Assembly: GCF_024741815.1 (NCBI RefSeq)
Contig: NZ_CP102951.1
Span: forward strand, 434,001-498,000
Origin: Pseudomonas sp. LS1212
Lineage (GTDB): Bacteria; Pseudomonadota; Gammaproteobacteria; Pseudomonadales; Pseudomonadaceae
Reading direction: 5' to 3'
DNA: 64,000 nt
Of this stretch, positions 16,829 to 25,245 are shown in pieces. A program made the translations under genes and the position numbers. Below the pieces are notes generated by a model, which saw only the letters and a list, made by a program, of their open reading frames with translations, made no database searches and had not been told where the DNA came from. Position 1 is the first letter of the stretch, and every line of letters begins with the position of its first letter.

Positions 16829-17304
16829 TTCTTATCCTCATTATCGCCACCTGATGTGGCATAAGCTGACGCCAAGATTATCCTTGCAGCAATTTGGGTG
16901 CAACCTAGTGCAACCCTATTTTTGTAGGAAAAAAGTGCTGCTCGTCCGGTGCTTTGAAACTAACTCACCGTTTCGGTTGTTTTTGATGGATTCACTTATG
17001 AAAACGGTCGTTTTTACTTCCAAAGGGAGCAAAAAAGCGTTTTTACGGAAAAAATCCGACGAGGTGCAACTGGAAAAGAAAAAACGGTTGCACCTTCTTT
17101 GCTTTGTTGCATAGGATTCGCCGCCTAGGTGCAACCTCACTTTGAGGTCAAGCAGCATCGGTGCAGGATCGAGCTGGAGATCTTCGCACCAATTTCATGC
17201 GCGGACTCTTAAAGAGCCGTCCGAGACAGGCGTTCAGGGAGAGCGGCTGCCGTTGGTTCGGACCACCGCGAACACCATAAAAACAAATGCCAGGGCGCAA
17301 CTTC
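16829..17304. promoter_or_regulatory. putA-putP control region with PutA operator half-sites
   Basis: This 476-base, locally AT-rich region holds the divergent promoters of putA and putP and no supported gene. The hexamer GTTGCA or its complement TGCAAC occurs at 16899-16904, 16909-16914, 17065-17070, 17087-17092, 17106-17111 and 17130-17135. GTTGCA is the established core of E. coli PutA operators, and the PutA here has the same ribbon-helix-helix domain. The first two sites are 10 bases apart (one helical turn). The third and fourth form an inverted pair, AGGTGCAAC ... GTTGCACCT. A separate palindrome, AAAACGGTCGTTTT, lies at 17001-17014 between the two clusters. Confidence 0.8.
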
Positions 17305-18789
17305 ATGAGTGCAAGCAATCCAACCCTGATCACTTTCGTGATCTACATCGCGGCAATGGTGCTGATCGGCTTCATGGCCTATCGCTCCACCAACAACCTT
17401 TCCGATTACATTCTTGGCGGTCGAAGCCTCGGTAGCGTCGTGACTGCACTGTCTGCTGGCGCTTCGGACATGAGCGGCTGGCTGTTGATGGGCCTGCCGG
17501 GTGCCATTTATATGTCGGGCCTTTCGGAAAGCTGGATCGCCATTGGCCTGATCGTCGGCGCATACCTGAACTGGCTGTTCGTCGCCGGTCGCCTGCGCGT
17601 CCAGACCGAGCACAACGGTGACGCCCTGACCCTGCCGGATTACTTCTCCAGTCGCTTCGACGACAAGAGCGGCCTGCTGCGGATCATCTCGGCCATCGTT
17701 ATCCTGGTGTTCTTCACCATCTACTGCGCTTCGGGCATCGTTGCCGGTGCTCGCTTGTTCGAAAGCACCTTCGGCATGTCGTATGAAACCGCACTGTGGG
17801 CCGGCGCTGCCGCGACCATCGCCTACACCTTCGTCGGTGGTTTCCTGGCCGTGAGCTGGACCGACACCGTGCAAGCCACGTTGATGATCTTCGCGCTGAT
17901 CCTGACCCCGATCGTGGTCATGCTGGCCACCGGTGGTCTAGACACCACCTTCCTGGCCATCGAAGCGCAAAATGTCGATAACTTCGACATGCTGAAGAAC
18001 ACTACCCTCATCGGCATCATCTCGCTGATGGGCTGGGGCCTGGGCTATTTCGGCCAGCCGCACATTCTTGCGCGCTTCATGGCGGCTGACTCGGTCAAAT
18101 CGATCGCCAAGGCTCGTCGCATCTCCATGACCTGGATGATCCTGTGCCTGGCCGGTACCGTGGCTGTCGGCTTCTTCGGCATCGCCTACTTCTCGGCGCA
18201 TCCGGATGTTGCCGGTCCCGTGACCGAGAACCACGAGCGTGTGTTCATCGAACTGGCCAAGATCCTGTTCAACCCATGGATTGCCGGTGTGCTGCTGTCG
18301 GCCATTCTGGCGGCCGTCATGAGTACCCTGAGCTGCCAGCTGCTGGTGTGCTCTAGCGCCCTGACCGAAGACTTCTACAAAACCTTCCTGCGCAAGAGCG
18401 CCTCCCAGCTTGAGCTGGTCTGGGTTGGCCGTGCGATGGTGTTGTTGGTCGCCCTGGTTGCGATCCTGATGGCATCCAACCCGGAAAACCGCGTACTGGG
18501 TCTGGTCAGCTACGCCTGGGCTGGTTTCGGTGCTGCCTTCGGTCCTGTGGTGCTGATCTCGGTACTGTGGAAAGGCATGACCCGCAACGGCGCCCTGGCC
18601 GGTATCCTGGTCGGTGCGATCACCGTTATCGTCTGGAAGCAACTGGAGCTGTTCGGCCTGTATGAAATCATCCCTGGTTTCATCTTCGCGAGCCTGGCGA
18701 TCCTGCTGGTCTCGAAGATGAGCTCGCCATCGGCCTCGATGGTTGCCCGTTTCGAAGCGGCTGACGCTGCCTTCAAACAAGCTCACTGA
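17305..18789 (+). CDS. putP: Sodium/proline symporter PutP
   Basis: A 494-residue sodium:solute symporter (SSF) family protein, close to the 502 residues of E. coli PutP. The ATG at 17305 (MSASNPTLITFVIY) is chosen over one at 17287, because CAGGGCG lies ahead of it and the upstream MPGRNF extension is not family-like. About thirteen membrane segments are visible. PutP-type signatures include LGGRSLGSVVTALSAGASDMSGWLLMGLPG (split here by function: the first helices contain the Na+ and proline site) and GWGLGYFGQPHILARFMA. It imports proline with Na+, feeding PutA. It is divergent from putA and is presumably repressed through the shared GTTGCA sites. A hairpin terminator follows the stop. Confidence 0.96.
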   Translation: MSASNPTLITFVIYIAAMVLIGFMAYRSTNNLSDYILGGRSLGSVVTALSAGASDMSGWLLMGLPGAIYMSGLSESWIAIGLIVGAYLNWLFVAGRLRVQTEHNGDALTLPDYFSSRFDDKSGLLRIISAIVILVFFTIYCASGIVAGARLFESTFGMSYETALWAGAAATIAYTFVGGFLAVSWTDTVQATLMIFALILTPIVVMLATGGLDTTFLAIEAQNVDNFDMLKNTTLIGIISLMGWGLGYFGQPHILARFMAADSVKSIAKARRISMTWMILCLAGTVAVGFFGIAYFSAHPDVAGPVTENHERVFIELAKILFNPWIAGVLLSAILAAVMSTLSCQLLVCSSALTEDFYKTFLRKSASQLELVWVGRAMVLLVALVAILMASNPENRVLGLVSYAWAGFGAAFGPVVLISVLWKGMTRNGALAGILVGAITVIVWKQLELFGLYEIIPGFIFASLAILLVSKMSSPSASMVARFEAADAAFKQAH

Positions 18790-18814
18790 TACCAGTCGTC
18801 AGTTAGTGTCCATG

Positions 18815-18845
18815 CCGGCCCGGCCTCCTCTGGAGGTCGGGCCGG
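18815..18845 (+). terminator. Rho-independent-type hairpin after putP
   Basis: A 14-base stem (CCGGCCCGGCCTCC with GGAGGTCGGGCCGG, one G-T pair) around a TCT loop starts 26 bases after the putP stop. The T tract after it is weak (TGTCGTTTCGG), so termination may be partial. Confidence 0.65.
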
Positions 18846-18913
18846 TGTCGTTTCGGGTGCACCTGACGAGCGCCGCGACACAAGGTAAACTCTGCGTCCT
18901 TGCAGGAGTTGCC

Positions 18914-19750
18914 ATGAATTATCGTCACGCCTTCCACGCCGGCAACCACGCCGATGTGTTCAAACACCTTGTCCTGACCCGTCTGATTGCCTTGATGTCA
19001 CGCAAGGAGCAGCCGTTTGCCTACCTCGATACCCATGCCGGGATTGGTCTGTATGACCTCAAGGGTGATCAGGCCAGCCGTACCGGCGAGTATCTGGAAG
19101 GCATCGCGCGGCTATGGGATACGCCGGATCTGCCATTGCTCGCGGCCGATTACATGCAGGTGCTGCATGAGATGAACCCGGATGGCCAATTGCGCTATTA
19201 CCCTGGTTCGCCTGAGCTGGCGCGACGCCTGACCCGTCCTCAGGATCGGGTACTGCTCAACGAGAAGCATCCCGAAGATGGGCGTCTGCTCAAGGACAAC
19301 ATGAAAGGTGATCGGCGCGTCGCGGTGCATTTGGGCGAAGGCTGGCATGTGCCCCGTGCCTTGCTGCCAGTGCCGGAGAAGCGCGCGGTGATGTTGATCG
19401 ACCCGCCTTTCGAGCAGCTCGATGAGCTCAAGCGTTGCTCGCAGGCGCTCAAGGAAGCGATCGGGCGCATGCGCCAGACTGCGGCGGCGATCTGGTATCC
19501 GATCAAGGATCAGCGCCAGTTGACCCGTTTCTATCAGGAGCTGACCAGTACCGGGGCGCCAAAGCTGCTGCGTGTCGAACTGTTGGTGCATCCGCTGGAA
19601 ACGCCACAAAGCCTCAACGGCTCGGGGTTGGCGATTGCCAATCCGCCGTGGGGGCTGGAAGAGGAGTTGCGGGAGTTGCTGCCGTGGCTGGCCGAGAAAT
19701 TGGGGCAGACCAAGGGTGGGTGGCGGATGGATTGGTTGATTGCCGAATAA
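18914..19750 (+). CDS. rlmJ: 23S rRNA (adenine(2030)-N6)-methyltransferase RlmJ
   Basis: A 278-residue protein (E. coli RlmJ 280). The start at 18914 gives the family opening MNYRHAFHAGNHADVFKH and has AGGAG six bases upstream; an earlier in-frame ATG at 18743 would read through the putP terminator and is rejected. The SAM-binding region includes YLDTHAGIGLYDL, and the catalytic [DN]PP[YF] motif is IDPPFEQ. A further NPPWGLEEEL motif lies near the C-terminus. It methylates the N6 of A2030 in free 23S rRNA. It is monocistronic and convergent with msrA, with a palindromic repeat between them. Confidence 0.93.
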   Translation: MNYRHAFHAGNHADVFKHLVLTRLIALMSRKEQPFAYLDTHAGIGLYDLKGDQASRTGEYLEGIARLWDTPDLPLLAADYMQVLHEMNPDGQLRYYPGSPELARRLTRPQDRVLLNEKHPEDGRLLKDNMKGDRRVAVHLGEGWHVPRALLPVPEKRAVMLIDPPFEQLDELKRCSQALKEAIGRMRQTAAAIWYPIKDQRQLTRFYQELTSTGAPKLLRVELLVHPLETPQSLNGSGLAIANPPWGLEEELRELLPWLAEKLGQTKGGWRMDWLIAE

Positions 19751-19773
19751 AATGTGAGGCATGCCGCGGTCCT

Positions 19774-19892
19774 TGTAGCCGCTGCCGCAGGCTCGGTGCG
19801 CCGCTGCGACGCTCGACCGCGTAAGCGGGCGCAGGATTTCACGAACGCCAGAGGTCCTGCGGACCTCAGCGCAGCCTGCGGCAGCGGCTACA
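19774..19892. repeat. Palindromic intergenic repeat, copy 1
   Basis: A perfect 20-base inverted repeat, TGTAGCCGCTGCCGCAGGCT at 19774-19793 and its complement at 19873-19892, encloses about 79 bases that contain GCGTAAGCGGGCGCA. A second copy with the same arms and a related interior is at 40926-41033. This is a Pseudomonas interspersed palindrome of a family different from that at 12752. It sits between the convergent genes rlmJ and msrA. Confidence 0.85.
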
Positions 19893-19900
19893 GGGGCACA

Positions 19901-20548
19901 TCAAATCGGGCAGACCACTCCGGTCCCCTTGATCCCGCAATACCCTTCAGGGTTCTTCGCCAGGTATTGCTGGTGATAGGCCTCGGCGTAGTAAAACGTC
20001 GGGGCTTCTTCGATTTCAGTGGTGATGGTGCCCAGGCCGGCCTTGGTCAGTTCCGCCTGGAACACTTTGGCGCTGGCCTTGGCCGCGTCCAGTTGGTCCG
20101 GGTTGGTGGCATAGATTACCGAGCGGTATTGGGTGCCGATATCGTTGCCCTGACGCATGCCCTGGGTCGGGTTGTGCAGTTCCCAGAACATTGCCAGCAG
20201 TTCCTGGTAGCTGACTTTTTCCGGCTCGTAGACGACGAGCACGACTTCACTGTGACCGGTCAGGCCGGAGCAGACTTCATCGTAGGTCGGGTTTGGCGTG
20301 AAGCCGCCGGCATAACCCACCGACGTGCTGTACACGCCTTCGCGCTGCCAGAAGCGGCGCTCTGCGCCCCAGAAACAACCCAGGCCGAAGATCGCGAATT
20401 CCACACTGCCCGGGAATGGGCCCAGCAGCGGATTGCCGTTGACGAAATGCTTGTCGGGCACCGGCATCGGGGTTTCACGCCCAGGCAGTGCCTGTTGCGC
20501 GGTAGGTAGCTCGTTTTTGTTCACCTGGGTTTCCGAAAGCAGGACCAT
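19901..20548 (-). CDS. msrA: Peptide methionine sulfoxide reductase MsrA
   Basis: A 215-residue protein from the ATG at 20548 (MVLLSETQVNKNELP), preceded by GAGAGGAA; a further upstream ATG at 20578 would add ten residues and is less likely. The active site is GCFWG with C58. Downstream the family motifs GYAGG, HPTYDEVCSG-like NPTYDEVCSG, GHSEVV and GTQYRS are intact, and the C-terminus carries the resolving cysteines (YCGIKGTGVVC). It reduces methionine-S-sulfoxide in proteins, repairing oxidative damage in the cytoplasm. It is convergent with rlmJ and in the same orientation as dipA upstream. In P. aeruginosa the homologous gene also adjoins dipA (PA5018/PA5017), supporting orthology. Confidence 0.96.
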   Translation of the reverse strand: MVLLSETQVNKNELPTAQQALPGRETPMPVPDKHFVNGNPLLGPFPGSVEFAIFGLGCFWGAERRFWQREGVYSTSVGYAGGFTPNPTYDEVCSGLTGHSEVVLVVYEPEKVSYQELLAMFWELHNPTQGMRQGNDIGTQYRSVIYATNPDQLDAAKASAKVFQAELTKAGLGTITTEIEEAPTFYYAEAYHQQYLAKNPEGYCGIKGTGVVCPI

Positions 20549-20634
20549 GAACCCGTTCCTCTCTTTAGGTAGGGACAACCGCTGAGTTGTCGTTGTTCGA
20601 TAGACCTACAGTGTGCCCGAGTGTTACGCAGCTG

Positions 20635-23325
20635 TCAGGCCATCGGTCCGCGCGGATAGCGTTTGAGCTTGTCGATCAGTTCGATGCCGGGGATCGGCCG
20701 GTCGAACAGGTAGCCCTGGCCGACGTCGCAACGGTGGCGGCGCAGGAAGGCCAGCTGGGCGGCGGTTTCGATGCCTTCGGCGACCACCTTGAGCTTGAGG
20801 TTGTGGGCCATGGCGATCACTGCCGAGGTGATTTCCATGTCGTCCTGGTTATCCGGGATTTCGTGGATGAAGCTGCGATCGATCTTGATGATGTCGATCG
20901 GGAACTTCTTCAGGTAGCTCAGCGATGAGTAGCCCGTGCCGAAGTCATCCATGGCCAGGGTCAGGCCCAGGCCCTTGAGCTGGTCGAGTTGCTGGCGGGT
21001 GTCTTCAGTGGCTTCGAGCAGCAAGCCTTCGGTCAGTTCCAGCTCCAGCAAGGGGGCGGGCAAGGCTTCTTCCTTGAGGATATTGGCAATCGATGCGACC
21101 AGGTCCGGGTCGGAAAACTGCTTGGGCGACAGGTTGATCGCCACTTGCAGGTTGCCCAGGCCCGCAGCGGTCAGTTGCTTGCTCATGCGGCAGGCCTGGC
21201 GGGCGATCCATTTGCCGATGGGGATGATCAGGCCGGTTTCCTCGGCAACGCTGATGAACTGATCCGGTCGGATCATGCCCTTTTCCGGATGATTCCAGCG
21301 CAGCAGTGCTTCCATCCCCAGCAGCCGGCCGCTGCGCAGGCACAGCTTGGGCTGATAGAAGACTTCCAGTTCGTTCTGGGTCAGGGCACGGCGCAGGTTG
21401 TTCTCGACGAACAGCTTGTAGCTGGCCTCGGCGTTCAGGGCTTCAGTGAAGACCTGGACCTGGTGCTTGCCGTTTGCCTTGGCCTTGTGCAAGGCCAGGC
21501 CCGCGTTCTTCATCAAGGTTTGCGGGTCGCGGCCGTGCAAGGGGGCGCAGGCAAGGCCGACGGAACCGGTGACGTTGATCAGCTGGTTGTCGACGAACAT
21601 CGGCTTGTCCAGGGTCTTGAGCACCTGGATGGCGATTTGCTGCCCGCTGTCCAGGTCGGTATCGTCGAGCAACACGGCGAATTCGTTACTGGCAAAACGC
21701 GCCAGGCTGCCGGTCGGGCTGAGGCTGTTGCGCAGGCGGCGGGCCAGGCTGATCAACAGTTTGTCGCCGGTCTGGTGGCCGAGGCTGTCGTTGATGCGCT
21801 TGAAGTTGTCGATGTCGACCAGCAACAGGCTGATCGGGGTGTCGCTGTCGCGGGCGAAGCGTTCGTCGAGGTTGCGAATGAATGACGGCCGGTTGCCCAG
21901 GGTGGTGAGGTTGTCGGTATAGGCCAGGCGCTCGATGCGTTGCTGGGCGAGCTTGGTCTGGGTGATGTCTTCGTAGATGCCGATGTAGTGGGTCAGCTCG
22001 CGATTGTCGCCATAGACCTTGGAAATCGAGAGCTGGCCCCAATAGGGTTCCAGGTTCTTGCGCCGGCTCTTGAACTCACCTTGCCAGCTATTGCTCTTGG
22101 CCAGGGCCGAAGGTGCGTCGAACAGCAGCTCGCTGAGATTTTCCAGGGCCGGTAACTCGGAGAGGCGCTGGCCGTGGACTTCCTCGGTGCTGTACTGGGT
22201 GATGGCGGTGAAGCTGGGGTTGACGTACTCGACCACGCCGTCGCAGTTGACCAGCAAAAAGGCGTTGGCGCTTTGTTCTACCGCACGTTGGAACAGGTGC
22301 AATGCGCTGGTGGCCGTACGCCGGTTATGGTTGTTGATGACTTGGGCGAATTGATCGGCCAGTTCACCGGCGAAGGCAATTTCGTCCGACTGCCAGGCGC
22401 GGGTGACGCCGGTCTGTTCAAGGCACAATACGCCCACCACCTGGCCATCGATCCGGATACTGGCGTCGAGCATGGCATTGACGTCACGCGGCCGCAGGCT
22501 TTGCGCCATTTCGCGGGTTCGCGGGTCGTGCATGGCGTTGTTCGCGTCTATCGCCCGACTGGTGTGCAAGGCATCCAGGTAGTTCGGATAAAGGCCGGCA
22601 TCGATCGGTTGGGGCAGGTGGTATTCCTGGGTGCTGCGGTAGAACGCCGAGATCGGCTCCAGGCTCTGGTTTTCCAGGTACCAGATGCTCGCGCAGTCGA
22701 TCTCGTAGATTTCGCAGGCGCTGCGGGTAATCAGTTGTGCGGCTTCCTGCAGGGAATTGCTGGCGCTGTAGCGATGCCTGGCCAGGCGCAGAATCAGGTC
22801 CTGCTGGGCGCGAACCCGGTCCAGATGCTGCAATTGCTCCTGCTGGGCTTGTTGATTGAGCTGCAGGGCGATGTGCAGGCGGCTGTTCTGGCTTTCCAGG
22901 TCGGCCGACAGGTCCGGGGTTTCGCTGCCGGGAACGTCGATCACCAGCAGGTAGCCGCGCAGCAGCTGGCGATTGTGTTGTTTGTACGCCTCTCCCAGCT
23001 CCAGCAGGCTCAAGGAGCCTTGCGTGGTATGCAGGGTGTAGCGGATCAGGTAATAGGGCGTGCTTGCCAGTTGCAGTTGGATGGCATCGTGCAGTGAATA
23101 GCGCGCCTGGGGTTCCATGAGGCTGGCAAAGGGCGAGTCGACCAGCGCACAGAGCTCGGCCGCTGGCAGGCCAAAGTGACGCTCGCAATTGGGGTCGAGG
23201 AACAACAGCGCCCAGCTGGCTTCATTCAGCCGCTCGAAACGCAGCATGCCGAGCCGCGAGGGCACTGGCAACTGCGTCACTACCTCGGCCGCCATACGGC
23301 TGGCGGCATCGGGCTGGCTTTTCAT
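20635..23325 (-). CDS. dipA: Cyclic-di-GMP phosphodiesterase with PAS, GAF, degenerate GGDEF and EAL domains (DipA)
   Basis: An 896-residue protein. An N-terminal PAS-like region is followed by a GAF-like sensor (residues about 185-340), a PAS domain (about 345-465, FQRAVEQSANAFLLVNCDG), GGDEF (about 475-635) and EAL (about 645-890). The GGDEF motif is degenerate, ASNEF at 545-549, so diguanylate cyclase activity is not expected. The EAL domain is intact: EAL at 672-674, DDFGTGYSSL and EGIET. It should hydrolyse c-di-GMP, promoting motility and biofilm dispersal. P. aeruginosa DipA (PA5017) has the same architecture and the same place between msrA and aceF. Here a PhoD-like gene intervenes before aceF. 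There are no clear membrane segments, so it is probably cytoplasmic. Confidence 0.9.
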   Translation of the reverse strand: MKSQPDAASRMAAEVVTQLPVPSRLGMLRFERLNEASWALLFLDPNCERHFGLPAAELCALVDSPFASLMEPQARYSLHDAIQLQLASTPYYLIRYTLHTTQGSLSLLELGEAYKQHNRQLLRGYLLVIDVPGSETPDLSADLESQNSRLHIALQLNQQAQQEQLQHLDRVRAQQDLILRLARHRYSASNSLQEAAQLITRSACEIYEIDCASIWYLENQSLEPISAFYRSTQEYHLPQPIDAGLYPNYLDALHTSRAIDANNAMHDPRTREMAQSLRPRDVNAMLDASIRIDGQVVGVLCLEQTGVTRAWQSDEIAFAGELADQFAQVINNHNRRTATSALHLFQRAVEQSANAFLLVNCDGVVEYVNPSFTAITQYSTEEVHGQRLSELPALENLSELLFDAPSALAKSNSWQGEFKSRRKNLEPYWGQLSISKVYGDNRELTHYIGIYEDITQTKLAQQRIERLAYTDNLTTLGNRPSFIRNLDERFARDSDTPISLLLVDIDNFKRINDSLGHQTGDKLLISLARRLRNSLSPTGSLARFASNEFAVLLDDTDLDSGQQIAIQVLKTLDKPMFVDNQLINVTGSVGLACAPLHGRDPQTLMKNAGLALHKAKANGKHQVQVFTEALNAEASYKLFVENNLRRALTQNELEVFYQPKLCLRSGRLLGMEALLRWNHPEKGMIRPDQFISVAEETGLIIPIGKWIARQACRMSKQLTAAGLGNLQVAINLSPKQFSDPDLVASIANILKEEALPAPLLELELTEGLLLEATEDTRQQLDQLKGLGLTLAMDDFGTGYSSLSYLKKFPIDIIKIDRSFIHEIPDNQDDMEITSAVIAMAHNLKLKVVAEGIETAAQLAFLRRHRCDVGQGYLFDRPIPGIELIDKLKRYPRGPMA

Positions 23326-23496
23326 TGAGAGCTCGCTTCAAGAGAACTGATCGCGCCGGGGCAAACACCCTGTTTTTCGGCGCGTGCGGCAAGGTTGCAT
23401 CATGCGGTGCGGGCTTACAAGTAATACAGTTGTTCGGCCATTTCAATGTGTCGGCAGGGCCGCGTTTTTCTTCAGTGCCAATCGCGAGCCTCCAAA

Positions 23497-23518
23497 GGGT
23501 AAGCCTGAAGGCTTACCC
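23497..23518. terminator. Intergenic hairpin between the PhoD-like gene and dipA
   Basis: A perfect nine-base stem, GGGTAAGCC-TGAA-GGCTTACCC, lies 15 bases after the PhoD-like stop on its coding strand. There is no T tract on either side, so it may be a weak terminator or a transcript-stabilising hairpin. The rest of 23326-23533 holds only the presumed dipA promoter. Confidence 0.45.
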
Positions 23519-23533
23519 TCGTACGGAGGGGCA

Positions 23534-24931
23534 TCATTTCAATGGGATTTTTACTTCGCTGCTCAGCGGTTTGCCGTTTCGGCCATAGTAGTTGACCTTC
23601 ACGTGGCTCTTTTCGACGCTGAGCAGGGCGTAGTTGTCTTGATCTATCACAGGGCTTGTGAGGTGGTTGGTGTATCGACCGCCATTGACCTCGGTCACCG
23701 GCTTGCTCAGTTCGAAGTAGTTGGCGGTTGCGTTGGGAAGCAGTCGGTGCTTGCTCAAGGGCGACGACACGATGGTATGCACCGAGAAGTCCTTGTCGGT
23801 GGAGTGCTTGAGCTCACTGGTCAGAGCGCAATGCACATCACCGGTGATGAAGATGACGTTTTTGATTTTTTTCAAGCGTATATGCTCGAGAATCTGGTTG
23901 CGTTGTTGAGGGAATCCCTTCCACGCATCCAGGCCGCCCTTGTCGCTGTCTTTCGAGTCGGGATAGAGCATGACCGGGGTAACGACGAACTTGACGCGGG
24001 CGCGGCTGGTTTCTAGCCATTTTAGAAAGCTCGACATCTGTACATCATTGATGGTTTGTTTTTTTGCCAGATCTCTTTCAGTTCTTACATCCAGAACAAA
24101 CCAGTCCAGATCACCATGGCTGAAGGTATACCAGTAGTTGCCGGGGAAATAGACAGCCTGGCTACCCGATGCTTCAAAAACCGGGCTGTGAGTGCATTGG
24201 TAGGTGGTATAGGCGTGTATCGCATTGCGATAAAGTGTGTTGCGCTTTTCCGGTGTCGCCTTGGAGGGCCAGTTGTCCTCGATTTCATGATCGTCCAATA
24301 TCATGTAGCAAGGAGTGCGAGAGGTGATGGCCTTGAAGTTTTGAGTTGAAAACGCCTGCTTATATTTTTTATTGAATTCCTCGCGTTGTCTGTCTGGGGC
24401 GGCAAAATTCCAGTCATCTGCGTAGATCTGGTCGCCAGTCATGATAAAGGCTTCAATGTGTAACTTTCGGGCCTCTACATTGTCCAGCATTCGCCCAAAC
24501 ATCTCGTCACTGAATTTTACATCTGTGAGATTGAGATAACGGCAGGAGCCCACCAGATAATGGCGTGTTTTACTTTGCTCAATACTGCCGGTAGTGAAGC
24601 GATAGATGCTTCGCTCAATAGGCCAGGCGGACTCTTGCGGCTTGATGTTTTGCGCCTCCTTGAGTGAGCCGGTGTGGGTAAAGGAGCCAATCTGGTACTC
24701 ATAGGTTGTAGAGGGTTTCAAGCCACTGAGCACCATGACAGCGGTATTTTCAAATGTGTTGTTGAGCGGGTTGATAATTGCGGGCAGCCATTGTTTGTCG
24801 CCCAAGGGGCGAAATCGAATAATGGCGTAGGTCTCTTTGCTGCTGGAGGTTGCGGGTTGAATGAATATGCGCGTTTGATCTGTCGTGGTATGACCGATAA
24901 TCGGACCTACAATAGGAGGGGAAATGTTCAT
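23534..24931 (-). CDS. PhoD-like alkaline phosphatase / phosphodiesterase-family protein
   Basis: A 465-residue protein from the ATG at 24931 (MNISPPIVGPIIGHTT), preceded by AAAGGATTT. An upstream in-frame ATG at 24997 would add 22 non-homologous residues. An N-terminal fibronectin-like domain (to about residue 110) precedes a PhoD-type metallophosphatase domain. Metal-ligand motifs are visible in order: SCRY, MTGDQIYADDW, ILDDHEIEDNW, and FITGDVHCA. No Sec or Tat signal is evident, unlike secreted PhoD enzymes, so it may act inside the cell or be exported otherwise. Substrate is unknown. The gene is AT-richer than its neighbours (25 of 60 bases G+C in 24361-24420) and interrupts the dipA-aceF order known in P. 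aeruginosa, suggesting horizontal acquisition. Confidence 0.82.
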   Translation of the reverse strand: MNISPPIVGPIIGHTTTDQTRIFIQPATSSSKETYAIIRFRPLGDKQWLPAIINPLNNTFENTAVMVLSGLKPSTTYEYQIGSFTHTGSLKEAQNIKPQESAWPIERSIYRFTTGSIEQSKTRHYLVGSCRYLNLTDVKFSDEMFGRMLDNVEARKLHIEAFIMTGDQIYADDWNFAAPDRQREEFNKKYKQAFSTQNFKAITSRTPCYMILDDHEIEDNWPSKATPEKRNTLYRNAIHAYTTYQCTHSPVFEASGSQAVYFPGNYWYTFSHGDLDWFVLDVRTERDLAKKQTINDVQMSSFLKWLETSRARVKFVVTPVMLYPDSKDSDKGGLDAWKGFPQQRNQILEHIRLKKIKNVIFITGDVHCALTSELKHSTDKDFSVHTIVSSPLSKHRLLPNATANYFELSKPVTEVNGGRYTNHLTSPVIDQDNYALLSVEKSHVKVNYYGRNGKPLSSEVKIPLK

Positions 24932-25144
24932 GGGCTTCGAAATCCTTTCGAAATAAGCAAGTTCAGTTTGTTTGCGTGTGTCCCTGAGGCACGCCAAATA
25001 AATACTAATCTCGCAGTACCCATTAGTAGTTAGTATGGGGTCGTTCTGTTAAGTGGGAAGGTGCGTTGTAATGGCGGGTTTTATACAAGACTTGATGTGA
25101 GACTTCTTACTAACCGGGTAAGCGTGCCATGGGTAATCGTCAGG
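24932..25144 (-). promoter_or_regulatory. Upstream region of the PhoD-like gene, with an inverted repeat
   Basis: This AT-rich stretch separates the aceF terminator from the PhoD-like start. It contains the inverted repeat TACTAAT (25003-25009) and ATTAGTA (25022-25028), whose centre is about 85 bases upstream of the start codon, a suitable position for an operator. No Pho-box-like CTGTCAT direct repeat was seen. No gene is supported. Confidence 0.35.
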
Positions 25145-25171
25145 CAAAAAAAGCCCCGCCAAATGGCGGGG
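25145..25171 (-). terminator. Rho-independent terminator of aceEF
   Basis: On the minus strand the sequence CCCCGCC-ATTT-GGCGGGG is followed directly by C and seven T residues. It lies 75 bases downstream of the aceF stop and is a textbook intrinsic terminator. Confidence 0.93.
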
Positions 25172-25245
25172 TTGAGGTACGAGCGTGGCAGCTCGAAAAA
25201 AAGGTGTTGCCTGGCTCCCTGCAGGGCAGGGAGCCAGTTGAGGCG

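Noticed and set aside
12977..16864. A very long open frame (1295 codons) antisense to putA
   Set aside because: It mirrors putA codons in a GC-rich gene, has Gln/Gly/Asp-rich repetitive composition and no recognisable domain; putA on the other strand is certain.
16713..17114. Open frame over the putA-putP intergenic region
   Set aside because: It starts inside antisense putA and covers the operator region; the peptide is low-complexity and basic.
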